NCBI GenBank assembly: GCA_934547065.1
Contig: CAKTEF010000022.1
Coordinates: forward strand, 1 to 27,570
Length of the DNA stretch: 27,570 bases
Origin: an uncultured Faecalibacterium sp.
GTDB taxonomy: Bacteria > Bacillota > Clostridia > Oscillospirales > Ruminococcaceae
Direction: 5' to 3'
Shown here: one piece after another, positions 6,520-13,875 of the stretch
Numbering within the stretch: position 1 is the stretch's first letter
Layout: every line of letters starts with the position of its first letter
Made by a program: the position numbers and the translations under genes
The notes under the pieces: generated by a model
Databases searched by the model: none
What the model was told of the DNA's origin: nothing
The model's input: the letters and a program-made list of their open reading frames with translations, nothing else

Positions 6520-8535
6520 GTGATCCAGCGTTTTATCTTTGGTCATCCGTTCCCCACGGAAAGTGTCGTGCAGGCACCCACCGCGCAAACCGGTGTGGTC
6601 CCGTTCCTGACCCCGGAAGCAGACGGGGGCTGGAGCTGCCTGCTCAGCGAGCAGGCCGTTGTATACGGTCTGGGTGAGATGCCCCGCGGCATCAACAAGC
6701 GCGGCTGGCATTATATCACCGACAACACCGATCAGTCCTACCACGACGAGGACAAGCTTTCATACTATGGTGCGCACAATTTTCTGCTGATCCGGGATGG
6801 CGGCCGCTGTTTTGGCATCTTTGTGGATTTTGCCGGAAACGTCACCTACGACATCGGCTACACCCAGCACGACCGGCTGTATTTCTGCACCGCCGAACCG
6901 GATTATGAGCTGTATCTGCTTACCGGCGGCGATGAGAACACGCTCTGCCGGGAATTCCGCGCCCTGATCGGCCGCAGCTATATCCCGCCCCGGTGGGCCT
7001 TTGGCCTGGCACAGAGCCGCTGGGGCTACAAGACCGAGGCCGATGTGCGCGAGGTGGCCCGGCAGTATCAGGCAAACGATCTGCCGCTGGACATGATCTG
7101 CATGGACATCGACTACATGCGCTCCTACGCCGATTTCACCATCGACAAGGAGCGTTTCCCGGACCTTTCCGCCCTTTCGGCTGAGCTGAAAGCCCAGGGC
7201 ATCCGGCTGGTGCCCATCATCGACGCGGGGGTACGCATCGATCCGGAGGATCCCACCTGCAAAGAGGGGCTGGAAAAAGGCTATTTCTGCAAAAAAGCCG
7301 ACGGCACCCCCTTTGTGGCAGCCGTCTGGCCCGGCAAAGCCTATTTTGCAGATTTCCTCCGCCCCGAAGTGCGGGAGTGGTTCGGGAAAAAGTACAAGGT
7401 TCTGACCGACTGCGGCATCGAGGGGTTCTGGAACGATATGAACGAGCCGGCGTTGTTCTACTCGCCGGAGCGGCTGAACACATTTTTTGCCGAGATGGCC
7501 CGTTTGAGCCGACAGGACAACATTGAGCAGGCCGAATTTTTCAATAAAGTGGTGGGCGGAGCCATGGGACTGATGAACAGCCCGGAGGATTACGCCAGCT
7601 TCTACCATGAGGCCCACGGTCAGATCATCCGCCACGACCGGGTGCATAATCTGTACGGCGGCTGCATGACCCGCGCGGCGGGCGAAGCCTTTGCCACACT
7701 CCGGCCCGGCCGACGCATGTTGCTGTACAGCCGTTCCAGCATCATCGGCAGCCACCGGTATGGCGGCATCTGGCTGGGCGACAATCACTCCACCTGGGGC
7801 CAGCTGCTGGCCAACATTCAGATGATGCCCAGCGTGCAGATGTGCGGCTTTTTGTACGCCGGAGCCGACCTGTGCGGCTTTGCCGCAGACACCACCCCGG
7901 ATCTGGCGCTGCGATGGCTGGAATTTGGCATCCTGACCCCGCTGATGCGCAACCACGCCGCCGACGGTACCCGGATGCAGGAATATTACCGTTTTCCGCA
8001 GCAGCTGCCTGCCATCCGCAGGATGCTCCGGCTCCGCTATGCCCTGCTGCCCTACCTGTACAGTGAGTTCATGAAAGCCGCCCTGGAAAACGGCAGCTAT
8101 TTCCGCCCGCTGGCGTTCGATTACCCGCAGGACCCCGATGCCCGCGAGGTCGAAGATCAGCTGCTGCTGGGCGAGGGGCTGATGTGTGCCCCGGTCTATA
8201 CGCAGAACGCCCACGGGCGGCATGTCTACCTGCCCGAACCCATGAAGCTGCTGCGGCTGCGGGCCGTGGACGATTACGACGAAGAAATGCTCCCCGCCGG
8301 GCATCACTACCTGCGCTGCGCCCTGGACGAGGTACTGCTGTTCCTCCGCCCCGGCCGCATCGTGCCTGTGGCCGTAACGCCTGCCGACAATACTTCGGAA
8401 CTGGATGCAGAGGAGCTGACGTTCTGGAGCTGCCTGCCCGAGGGTCAGACGGGCCACTACCGGATGTACTCCGACGACGGCACGACCACCGATTACGATG
8501 CCCCGGAGCACTGGCGGACTCTGATCGGGCGCTGA
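6520..8535 (+). CDS. GH31 family alpha-glycosidase
   Basis: A 671-residue intracellular glycoside hydrolase of family 31 without signal peptide, probably acting on alpha-glucosidic bonds of imported oligosaccharides. The N-terminal beta-sandwich (to about 150) leads into the catalytic barrel at RSYIPPRWAFGLAQSRWGY (152-170). MDIDYM (195-200) is the substrate-contacting strand. The nucleophile is Asp306 in FWNDMNEP and the acid/base Asp421 in GGIWLGDNHSTW. A C-terminal beta-domain follows. The start is GTG at 6520, with AAGGAGGG about 8 bases upstream. No transporter or other glycosidase is adjacent. Alpha-xylosidase or another alpha-glycosidase activity cannot be excluded. Confidence 0.93.
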   Translation: MIQRFIFGHPFPTESVVQAPTAQTGVVPFLTPEADGGWSCLLSEQAVVYGLGEMPRGINKRGWHYITDNTDQSYHDEDKLSYYGAHNFLLIRDGGRCFGIFVDFAGNVTYDIGYTQHDRLYFCTAEPDYELYLLTGGDENTLCREFRALIGRSYIPPRWAFGLAQSRWGYKTEADVREVARQYQANDLPLDMICMDIDYMRSYADFTIDKERFPDLSALSAELKAQGIRLVPIIDAGVRIDPEDPTCKEGLEKGYFCKKADGTPFVAAVWPGKAYFADFLRPEVREWFGKKYKVLTDCGIEGFWNDMNEPALFYSPERLNTFFAEMARLSRQDNIEQAEFFNKVVGGAMGLMNSPEDYASFYHEAHGQIIRHDRVHNLYGGCMTRAAGEAFATLRPGRRMLLYSRSSIIGSHRYGGIWLGDNHSTWGQLLANIQMMPSVQMCGFLYAGADLCGFAADTTPDLALRWLEFGILTPLMRNHAADGTRMQEYYRFPQQLPAIRRMLRLRYALLPYLYSEFMKAALENGSYFRPLAFDYPQDPDAREVEDQLLLGEGLMCAPVYTQNAHGRHVYLPEPMKLLRLRAVDDYDEEMLPAGHHYLRCALDEVLLFLRPGRIVPVAVTPADNTSELDAEELTFWSCLPEGQTGHYRMYSDDGTTTDYDAPEHWRTLIGR

Positions 8536-8580
8536 CTTGCGCCTCTTTTCCGGAAATTCCGGGATTTTACTTGTTTTTAC

Positions 8581-8609
8581 TTGTATTTTACCTTGCGCCG
8601 TACTATAAT
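8581..8609 (+). promoter_or_regulatory. Promoter for the MATE gene
   Basis: TTGTAT (8581-8586), exactly 17 bases, TATAAT (8604-8609). The predicted transcript starts near 8616, immediately before a terminator-like hairpin. Confidence 0.8.
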
Positions 8610-8617
8610 AGGTAGCT

Positions 8618-8647
8618 GCGCCGCTCTCTGATGGGGGCGGCGCTTTT
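8618..8647 (+). terminator. Terminator-like hairpin in the MATE leader
   Basis: The perfect arms GCGCCGC (8618-8624) and GCGGCGC (8637-8643) are followed by TTTT. It begins within a few bases of the predicted transcription start of the MATE gene. It could also end read-through from the GH31 gene, but its place just after a near-consensus promoter suggests a leader attenuator. Confidence 0.65.
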
Positions 8648-8693
8648 ATCGGTGTAAGAGCAAACGACGTTTCAAAAGGAGGCAGAGTCTTTC

Positions 8694-10067
8694 ATGGCAC
8701 AAGTTTCACGGACCGGCGACCTGACCACCGGACCCCTGCTGAAAAAAATCATCCTGTTTTCGCTGCCGCTGGCGGCATCCAGCATTTTGCAGCTGCTGTT
8801 CAATGCGGCGGATGTTGTGGTGGTGGGCCGCTTTGCAGGCAGCACAGCGCTGGCCGCCGTGGGTTCCAACGGTGCATTGATCAACCTGCTGGTCAACCTG
8901 TTTGTGGGGCTTTCGCTGGGTGCCAACGTCGTAGCGGCCCGGTGCTTTGGTGCCAAAGATGAAAACGGTGTGCGCAATACTGTCCAGACCGCCGTCACCC
9001 TGGGACTTGTCAGCGGCGTGCTTCTGGCCTTTGTGGGCTTTTTTGCCGCCCGCGGCCTGCTGGAGCTGATGAGCTGCCCGGAGGATGTCATTGACCTTTC
9101 CACCCTGTACCTGAAAATTTACTTCATCGGAATGCCGATGACCATGCTGTACAACTTCAACGCAGCCCTGCTCCGCGCCGTGGGCGATACCCGCCGCCCG
9201 CTGTACTGCCTGGCTGTGGCTGGTGTGATCAATGTGGTGCTGAACCTGGTGTTCGTGATCCTGTTCCAGATGAGCGTGGCCGGTGTGGCGCTGGCTACGA
9301 TCATCAGCCAGACCGTCTCCGCCCTGATGGTCACGGTGCTGCTGATCCGGGAGGAGGGGCCGCTGCACCTGGACCTGCGGCACCTGGGCTTCCATCGGGG
9401 AGCGCTGGTTCAGATTTTGAAGATCGGCCTGCCCGCCGGGCTGCAGAGCACGGTGTTCAGCCTTTCCAACGTGGTCATCCAGTCGGCGGTCAACTCGTTT
9501 GGCTCCACCATCGTGGCCGGCAACTCTGCCGCCGCCAACATCGAGGGCTTTATCTACACCGGCATGAACGCCTTTGCCCAGGCTGCCGTAACCTTTACCA
9601 GCCAGAACGTCGGTGCCCGCCGGTACGACAACCTGGACCGCGTGATGCGCAACTGCCTGTTGTGCGCCGTGGTGGTGGGCATTGCCCTGGGCGGCGGTGC
9701 ATTTCTGGGCGGTAAGGTGCTGCTTCACTTCTACTCCACCGACGAAGCCGTGGTGGCCGCAGGCCTTGCCCGGATGAAAGTGATCTGCACCACGTACTTT
9801 CTCTGCGGCTGCATGGACACGCTGGCCAGCTGCCTGCGCGGGCGCGGCTACTCGGTACTGCCCATGGTGGTCAGTCTGGTGGGCAGCTGCCTGCTGCGCC
9901 TGGTCTGGATCGCCACGGTGTTCCAGCTGTTCCGCTCTACCACCACCCTGTACATCAGCTATCCCATCAGCTGGCTGCTCACCGCCGCAGTGCATCTGAC
10001 CTGCCTGCTGGCAGTCCGGCATAAAATGAATGAACGCCTGAAAGACGAAGCACGCCTGATGGCATGA
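8694..10067 (+). CDS. MATE family efflux transporter
   Basis: A 457-residue inner-membrane exporter of the multidrug and toxic compound extrusion family, which expels cationic drugs or metabolites in exchange for Na+ or H+. It has about twelve hydrophobic segments in two related halves. The start of the first half (PLLKKIILFSLPLAASSILQ) and the following NAADVVVVGRFAG are typical of the NorM/DinF-related clostridial group. A matching pattern recurs in the second half (ILKIGLPAGLQSTVFSLSNVV). AAAAGGAGG (8674-8682) precedes the ATG. It is monocistronic: its own promoter lies upstream and a strong terminator follows. The substrate cannot be read from the sequence. Confidence 0.92.
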   Translation: MAQVSRTGDLTTGPLLKKIILFSLPLAASSILQLLFNAADVVVVGRFAGSTALAAVGSNGALINLLVNLFVGLSLGANVVAARCFGAKDENGVRNTVQTAVTLGLVSGVLLAFVGFFAARGLLELMSCPEDVIDLSTLYLKIYFIGMPMTMLYNFNAALLRAVGDTRRPLYCLAVAGVINVVLNLVFVILFQMSVAGVALATIISQTVSALMVTVLLIREEGPLHLDLRHLGFHRGALVQILKIGLPAGLQSTVFSLSNVVIQSAVNSFGSTIVAGNSAAANIEGFIYTGMNAFAQAAVTFTSQNVGARRYDNLDRVMRNCLLCAVVVGIALGGGAFLGGKVLLHFYSTDEAVVAAGLARMKVICTTYFLCGCMDTLASCLRGRGYSVLPMVVSLVGSCLLRLVWIATVFQLFRSTTTLYISYPISWLLTAAVHLTCLLAVRHKMNERLKDEARLMA

Positions 10068-10078
10068 CCCTTTCCATC

Positions 10079-10146
10079 AAAGCCTGACGGCTTTGCCGAC
10101 TCCCCCAAAGCGGGAGTCCTTGGCAGGCCGGTCAGGCTTTTTGTTT
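10079..10146 (+). terminator. Terminator after the MATE gene
   Basis: A long hairpin whose outer arms AAAGCCTGAC (10079-10088) and GTCAGGCTTT (10131-10140) enclose a second stem with arms ACTCCC/GGGAGT. A T-rich tail follows. It lies between convergent genes and may also serve the GNAT gene on the other strand. Confidence 0.85.
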
Positions 10147-10179
10147 TCGCCGTGCTCCGCAGCGGCCGGGCCCTGTCCC

Positions 10180-10725
10180 TTATCCCAACACTTTCTTCAG
10201 CAAATACCGGTCAAAGCCGCCGTACATTTCCCGCCGGGCGGCGATGGTAAAGCCGCAGGCCAGGGCATTGTTCAGGCTGTACCGGTTTTCCGGGCTGACG
10301 GTGGCCCCGATGCCCACGATGCCGGGACGCAGCAGCGGCAGGGCTGCTTCCAGCAGCTTCCGCTGTAAGCCGTTGCCCCGCCAGTCCGGGTGAACGACCG
10401 CGCTGTCTGCATTGGCCCAGTGCTCCCACTGCTCTTTCGGGATGTCCAGGAACGCTGCGTAGTTGTGTTCGCTCCGGCCGCAGTAGCGCAGGATGAAATA
10501 GGCTCCCAGCCGCTGCCCGTCGTACACCCCGATGCACAGATCGTTTTGCAGATAGGCCGTGATGTTCTCCAGCGTATCGGGCACAAACTGCTCCGGGTGG
10601 GGCATGGCGGCCCGCACTTCGTTTTGCAGGGCATAGAACGCCGCGGCATCGGCCGGGCCGCAGCGGCGCAGCTCCACACAGAGGGCGGCAGGCTGGCCGC
10701 ACACTTTTTGCAGGATGAGTTTCAT
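10180..10725 (-). CDS. GNAT family N-acetyltransferase
   Basis: A 181-residue acetyl-CoA-dependent acyltransferase of the GNAT superfamily. Motif A, the acetyl-CoA pyrophosphate loop, is seen in SAVVHPDWRGNGLQRKLLEAAL, with RGNGL at 116-120. ATVSPENRYSLNNALACGF further on is the usual motif B region, with Asn and a helix leading to the conserved GF. The ATG at 10725 is chosen because TTGGAGGG lies at proper distance; a longer in-frame version would begin upstream of that site. It is divergent from the GntR-pyrBI operon and has its own promoter. The acceptor substrate (small molecule, peptide or protein) is unknown. Confidence 0.85.
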   Translation of the reverse strand: MKLILQKVCGQPAALCVELRRCGPADAAAFYALQNEVRAAMPHPEQFVPDTLENITAYLQNDLCIGVYDGQRLGAYFILRYCGRSEHNYAAFLDIPKEQWEHWANADSAVVHPDWRGNGLQRKLLEAALPLLRPGIVGIGATVSPENRYSLNNALACGFTIAARREMYGGFDRYLLKKVLG

Positions 10726-10769
10726 TCTGTATTCCCTCCAAAATAAAATCATACTTTCTTCCGGATTCC

Positions 10770-10798
10770 AGTATAATTGACGTTTGAATTCATGTCAT
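10770..10798 (-). promoter_or_regulatory. Promoter for the GNAT gene
   Basis: On the minus strand ATGACA (10793-10798), 17 bases, TATACT (10770-10775). It is interleaved with the plus-strand promoter of the GntR gene, so the two promoters probably cannot fire at the same time. Confidence 0.7.
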
Positions 10799-10811
10799 CT
10801 TATGTTATAAT
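10783..10811 (+). promoter_or_regulatory. Promoter for the GntR-pyrBI operon
   Basis: TATAAT at 10806-10811 with a TTTGAA/TTGAAT -35 element at 10783-10789 (spacing 16-17). The predicted start is near 10818, leaving a roughly 90-base leader. The leader holds a 6-bp GC hairpin (GGCGGG 10871-10876, CCCGCC 10883-10888) just before the ribosome binding site. Confidence 0.65.
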
Positions 10812-10910
10812 TTATGTATGAGATTTTGTCCAGTGCCGTTTTGCACCTGTGGCAGGGTCCCATAAGTCCCGGCGGGGTTCTTCCCGCCCGTGAACCGGAG
10901 GATACAGCTC

Positions 10911-11666
10911 ATGAAAGATTCCAGTTCTTCGTCTTCCATCCGCCTGGGCGGCGCGGTCATCAGTGACCGTGTCGTGACAGCGCTGCTGGAAGAACTGCGC
11001 ACCGGCCGCTACGCCGATGCCGACCGCCTGCCTGCTGAGGTCGATCTGGCCGCAGAGCTTGGGGTAAGCCGGACCGTGATCCGCGATGCCCTGAGCGAGA
11101 TGGAGCGGGCCGGGTACATTGAGCGGGTGCGCGGCATTGGCACGGTGGTGAACCGCTCTGTGCTTGGTCTGCGCAGCCGCCTGGACCAGAAGCTGGAATA
11201 TTATCCGCTGATCCGCAGCTTTGGCAGCTACCCCCATGCGGATGGCATCCAGATCTATCCCACCCGCGCCAGTGCCGAGCTGGCCCGCGACCTTTCCATT
11301 GCACCGGGAGACGAGGTGATCTGCATCAAAAAGCGGATCCTGGCCGACACCACCCCGGTGATCTACTCCATCGACTACCTGCCCCGCGCCCTGTTCGGCA
11401 GCCGGGATTATACCCGCATCGACTTGAGCGGCAGCGTATTCGATATCCTGGAACAGGAGTGCAGCCAGCAGATCTCGTCCAACGTAGCGCACCTCAAGGC
11501 AAGCTGCGGTGACGAGGCCATCCGGGCTGCCATGCGGCTTGCACCGGGCGAAGCCATGCTGCTGCTGGATGAGATCTGTTTCAATCGTCTGTGTCATCCG
11601 GTCATGCGCTCGCTGAGTTATTACACCAACTTCTTCGATTTTTCCATTCTGCGAAAATTACTTTGA
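10911..11666 (+). CDS. GntR/HutC-type transcriptional regulator with UTRA domain
   Basis: A 251-residue DNA-binding regulator. The winged helix-turn-helix fills about residues 12-80, with RLPAEVDLAAELGVSRTVIR as its core and the wing at GYIERVRGIGTVV. The ligand-sensing UTRA/chorismate-lyase-like domain fills about 95-250. GGAGG (10897-10901) supports the ATG at 10911 over the in-frame GTG at 10890. Only 15 bases separate it from pyrB, so it is very probably cotranscribed with pyrBI and may control them, perhaps sensing a pyrimidine-pathway metabolite. Pyrimidine genes in clostridia are more often under PyrR or attenuation, which makes the pairing noteworthy. The ligand is unknown. Confidence 0.88.
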   Translation: MKDSSSSSSIRLGGAVISDRVVTALLEELRTGRYADADRLPAEVDLAAELGVSRTVIRDALSEMERAGYIERVRGIGTVVNRSVLGLRSRLDQKLEYYPLIRSFGSYPHADGIQIYPTRASAELARDLSIAPGDEVICIKKRILADTTPVIYSIDYLPRALFGSRDYTRIDLSGSVFDILEQECSQQISSNVAHLKASCGDEAIRAAMRLAPGEAMLLLDEICFNRLCHPVMRSLSYYTNFFDFSILRKLL

Positions 11667-11681
11667 CGGAGGTAAAAATTC

Positions 11682-12623
11682 ATGCGCCATCTGATCGACC
11701 CCTTGGATTTCAGCCCGGAGGAAATCGCCTCCCTGCTGGATCTGGCTGACCACATCCGCTCCGATCCTGCTGCCTATCAGGACGTTGCGGTACATAAAAA
11801 GCTCGCCACCCTGTTCTACGAGCCGTCCACCCGCACCCGCCTTTCGTTTGAGGCAGCCATGCTGAACCTGGGCGGCCATGTTCTGGGTTTTCCCAGCGAG
11901 AATGTTTCCAGCGCCTCCAAGGGCGAAAGCGTTGCCGACACCATCCGTGTGATCTCCTGCTACGCTGACATCGTGGCCATGCGCCACCCCAAAGAGGGCG
12001 CGCCGCTGCGTGCCTCCCGCTACTCCCGCATCCCGGTGATCAATGCGGGCGACGGCGGCCACCAGCACCCCACCCAGACCATGACCGACCTGATGACCAT
12101 CCGCACCCGGATGGGCCGACTGGATAACCTGACCATCGGCCTGTGCGGCGACCTGAAGTTCGGCCGCACCGTCCACTCCCTGATCAAGACCATGGCACGG
12201 TGTGAGAACATCCGCTTTGTTCTCATCAGCCCGGAGGAACTGCGGGTGCCGGATTACATCATCAAGGACGTGCTGGAAGCCAAAGGCATCGAGTACCGCG
12301 AGACCCGCAGCCTGGAGGAATCCATGCCGGAGCTTGACATCTTGTACATGACCCGCGTGCAGAAAGAGCGTTTCTTCAACGAGGAGGACTACATCCGCCT
12401 GAAGAACAGCTACATCCTGACCCCGGAAAAAATGACACTGGCCAAGGAAAATATGGCCGTGCTGCATCCCCTGCCCCGCGTGAACGAGATCGCGCTGGAT
12501 GTAGACAACGATCCCCGTGCCGCTTACTTCGAGCAGGTACAGAACGGCGTATACGTCCGCATGGCACTGATCATGACGCTGCTGGGGCTCCAGGACCCCA
12601 AGGCACCGAAGGAGGGCAACTGA
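11682..12623 (+). CDS. pyrB: Aspartate carbamoyltransferase, catalytic subunit
   Basis: This enzyme joins carbamoyl phosphate and aspartate to make N-carbamoyl-aspartate, the first committed step of pyrimidine synthesis. The 313-residue protein has the carbamoyl-phosphate-binding loop STRTR (49-53) within [13 protein letters not shown]. The 80s loop SSASKGES carries the catalytic lysine (Lys79), the DGGHQHPTQ segment lies near 125-135 and HPLPRVNEI near 267. GGAGG precedes the ATG. The regulatory subunit gene follows after one base, implying the E. coli-like allosteric complex of catalytic trimers and regulatory dimers. No other pyr genes are visible here. Confidence 0.96.
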   Translation: MRHLIDPLDFSPEEIASLLDLADHIRSDPAAYQDVAVHKKLATLFYEPSTRTRLSFEAAMLNLGGHVLGFPSENVSSASKGESVADTIRVISCYADIVAMRHPKEGAPLRASRYSRIPVINAGDGGHQHPTQTMTDLMTIRTRMGRLDNLTIGLCGDLKFGRTVHSLIKTMARCENIRFVLISPEELRVPDYIIKDVLEAKGIEYRETRSLEESMPELDILYMTRVQKERFFNEEDYIRLKNSYILTPEKMTLAKENMAVLHPLPRVNEIALDVDNDPRAAYFEQVQNGVYVRMALIMTLLGLQDPKAPKEGN

Positions 12624-12624
12624 T

Positions 12625-13062
12625 ATGCTGAACATTGACGAGATCCAGAATGGCATTGTCATCGATCACATCAAAGCGGGCACCGCTGTGGGCCTGATGG
12701 ACCTGCTGGGCATCAAGAGCAACCGCACCGCCAATGTGGCCCTGATCCAGAACGCCCGCTCCCACAAGACCGCCTGCGGCCGCAAGGACATCATCAAGGT
12801 AGAGGGCGATGCCTCGTGGCTGAACCTGGACGTGCTGGCGTACCTGGACCCGAACATCAGTGTGACCGTGATCCAGGACGGCAAGGCTGTGAAAAAGGAA
12901 AAGCCCCAGCCTCCCAAGCGCCTGGTCAACATCGTGCGGTGCAAAAATCCCCGCTGCATCTCCTCCATTGAGGAGGAGTGCGACCAGATTTTTGAGCTGA
13001 GCTCCAACGGCAAGTATCGCTGCATCTACTGCGAGCAGGAGCTGCAGGTCAAGCCGGAATAA
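12625..13062 (+). CDS. pyrI: Aspartate carbamoyltransferase, regulatory subunit
   Basis: A 145-residue regulatory partner of PyrB. The N-terminal allosteric domain (about 1-95) binds nucleotides, probably CTP, UTP or ATP, for feedback control. It begins with the typical INGIVIDHI-like segment, here IQNGIVIDHIKAGTA. The C-terminal domain holds the structural zinc site formed by Cys106, Cys111, Cys133 and Cys136 and contacts the catalytic subunit. The gene starts one base after the pyrB stop, with GGAGG inside the end of pyrB, so translation is probably coupled. Length matches the family. Confidence 0.96.
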   Translation: MLNIDEIQNGIVIDHIKAGTAVGLMDLLGIKSNRTANVALIQNARSHKTACGRKDIIKVEGDASWLNLDVLAYLDPNISVTVIQDGKAVKKEKPQPPKRLVNIVRCKNPRCISSIEEECDQIFELSSNGKYRCIYCEQELQVKPE

Positions 13063-13075
13063 ATTTGAACGAAAC

Positions 13076-13110
13076 AAAAGGCAGCGTGCTGTGCGGCACG
13101 CTGCCTTTTT
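13076..13110 (+). terminator. Terminator of the pyrBI operon
   Basis: A perfect GGCAGCGTGC/GCACGCTGCC stem with a 6-base loop is followed by TTTTT. A's precede the left arm, so it may also work for the convergent cupin gene. Confidence 0.92.
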
Positions 13111-13120
13111 CGTTTGCCTG

Positions 13121-13465
13121 TTACACGAAGTCTTCCCGCATGGGTGTGAAGATATCCAGCAGGATGCCCGCTTCCACGCAGGTGCAGCCATGTTCCACGC
13201 CGTTCTCCTTGAGGATGGTGTCTCCCCTGCGGACGGTGCGGGTCACGCCATCCACCGTGAACTCGAATGCCCCGGAGACAACGTAGGTGATCTGGGTGTG
13301 GGGGTGGTGATGCAGCGCACCCACCGCACCTTTTTCAAACGTGTTCTCCACACACATCAGGCCATCGGTATAGGCCAGCACACGGCGGGTGACCCCGGCC
13401 CCGGCGGACTGCGGCAGAGTATCCTGGTGCAGGACCCAGCGCTGTTTCTTTTCCGGCAGTTTCAT
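13121..13465 (-). CDS. Small single-domain cupin protein
   Basis: A 114-residue one-domain cupin barrel. Motif 1 is HHHPHTQITYVVSG (52-65), offering His54, His56 and Gln58 as metal ligands, and motif 2 is GDTILKENGVEHGC (81-94) with His92. Such proteins range from enzymes to sugar or metal sensors, and nothing here fixes a role. A ribosome binding site (AGAGGAG) and a near-consensus promoter of its own precede it. It is convergent with pyrBI and shares their terminator region. Glutamine in place of the usual glutamate in motif 1 is common in this subgroup. Confidence 0.82.
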   Translation of the reverse strand: MKLPEKKQRWVLHQDTLPQSAGAGVTRRVLAYTDGLMCVENTFEKGAVGALHHHPHTQITYVVSGAFEFTVDGVTRTVRRGDTILKENGVEHGCTCVEAGILLDIFTPMREDFV

Positions 13466-13512
13466 GGCGATCTCCTCTTTTCTTTGTCCGGGCGAGCCGG
13501 AGCTTTTTCTCC

Positions 13513-13541
13513 ATTATAAAAAGCCAAAGCCCGTTTGACAA
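13513..13541 (-). promoter_or_regulatory. Promoter for the cupin gene
   Basis: On the minus strand TTGTCA (13536-13541), exactly 17 bases, TATAAT (13513-13518). It shows that the cupin gene is transcribed independently of the structured RNA that ends just upstream. Confidence 0.85.
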
Positions 13542-13549
13542 GGGCCCCG

Positions 13550-13695
13550 GCCAAAATAAAAAAGCCTGACAAAGCTCTTATCCGTCCAGCTGCACCGGGC
13601 CACATTCCCACACACGGCTCTGTGCAGCTGCGCTTATAAGAAGTCTCTATGAGCAGCAATCCCCCGATCGCCGTCTAAGAGCTTTGTCAGACTTT
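13550..13695 (-). ncRNA. Candidate structured small RNA of unknown family
   Basis: On the minus strand, a 15-bp perfect end-to-end helix (13676-13690 with 13565-13579), extendable to about 20 bp with one G-U pair, encloses the element. Inside are a 9-bp perfect stem (13622-13630 with 13586-13594) and a small GCGATC/GATTGC hairpin with a GGGG loop, giving a multi-branched junction. The 3' arm of the closing helix runs straight into a T-run (TTTTTTATTTT), so it doubles as a terminator. No reading frame fits. It lies in a 410-bp gap between cupin and histidine kinase genes, and the cupin gene has a separate promoter. A 6S-like RNA was considered, but the internal loop is too asymmetric for a clear match. 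Confidence 0.55.
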
Positions 13696-13816
13696 ATGAG
13701 GAAAGACGTTCGGGCAGCACACACGCTCTGCCGCCCATGCCCCCTGCCCGATGCATCCGGATCGCTCCGGCCGCAAACGCACCTGCCAAAGAGCGGCTTT
13801 GCCTTAACCTGAGTTT

Positions 13817-13822
13817 ATCATA
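13817..13822 (-). promoter_or_regulatory. Possible extended -10 promoter for the structured RNA
   Basis: The minus-strand sequence TGGTATGAT is an extended -10 element (TATGAT at 13817-13822) without a clear -35. A transcript from here would carry about 115 bases of further hairpin-rich sequence, such as a 5-bp CCGGA/TCCGG stem with a GCGA loop, before the closing helix of the candidate RNA. Confidence 0.35.
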
Positions 13823-13875
13823 CCAGAAACTGGCGGAAGTTTCAGCAAAACTGTCATATTCCGCCGGGGTTCATG

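Noticed and set aside
6760..8511. Long minus-strand open frame opposite the GH31 gene
   Set aside because: The GH31 protein on the plus strand has complete catalytic motifs; the opposite frame has no recognisable domain.
13550..13815. T-box, RNase P, tmRNA or SRP RNA in the cupin-kinase gap
   Set aside because: The diagnostic sequences (TGGNACCGCG, GGAAAGTCCGGGC, a CCA-ended tRNA-like domain, GGAAGGAAGCAGCC) are absent.
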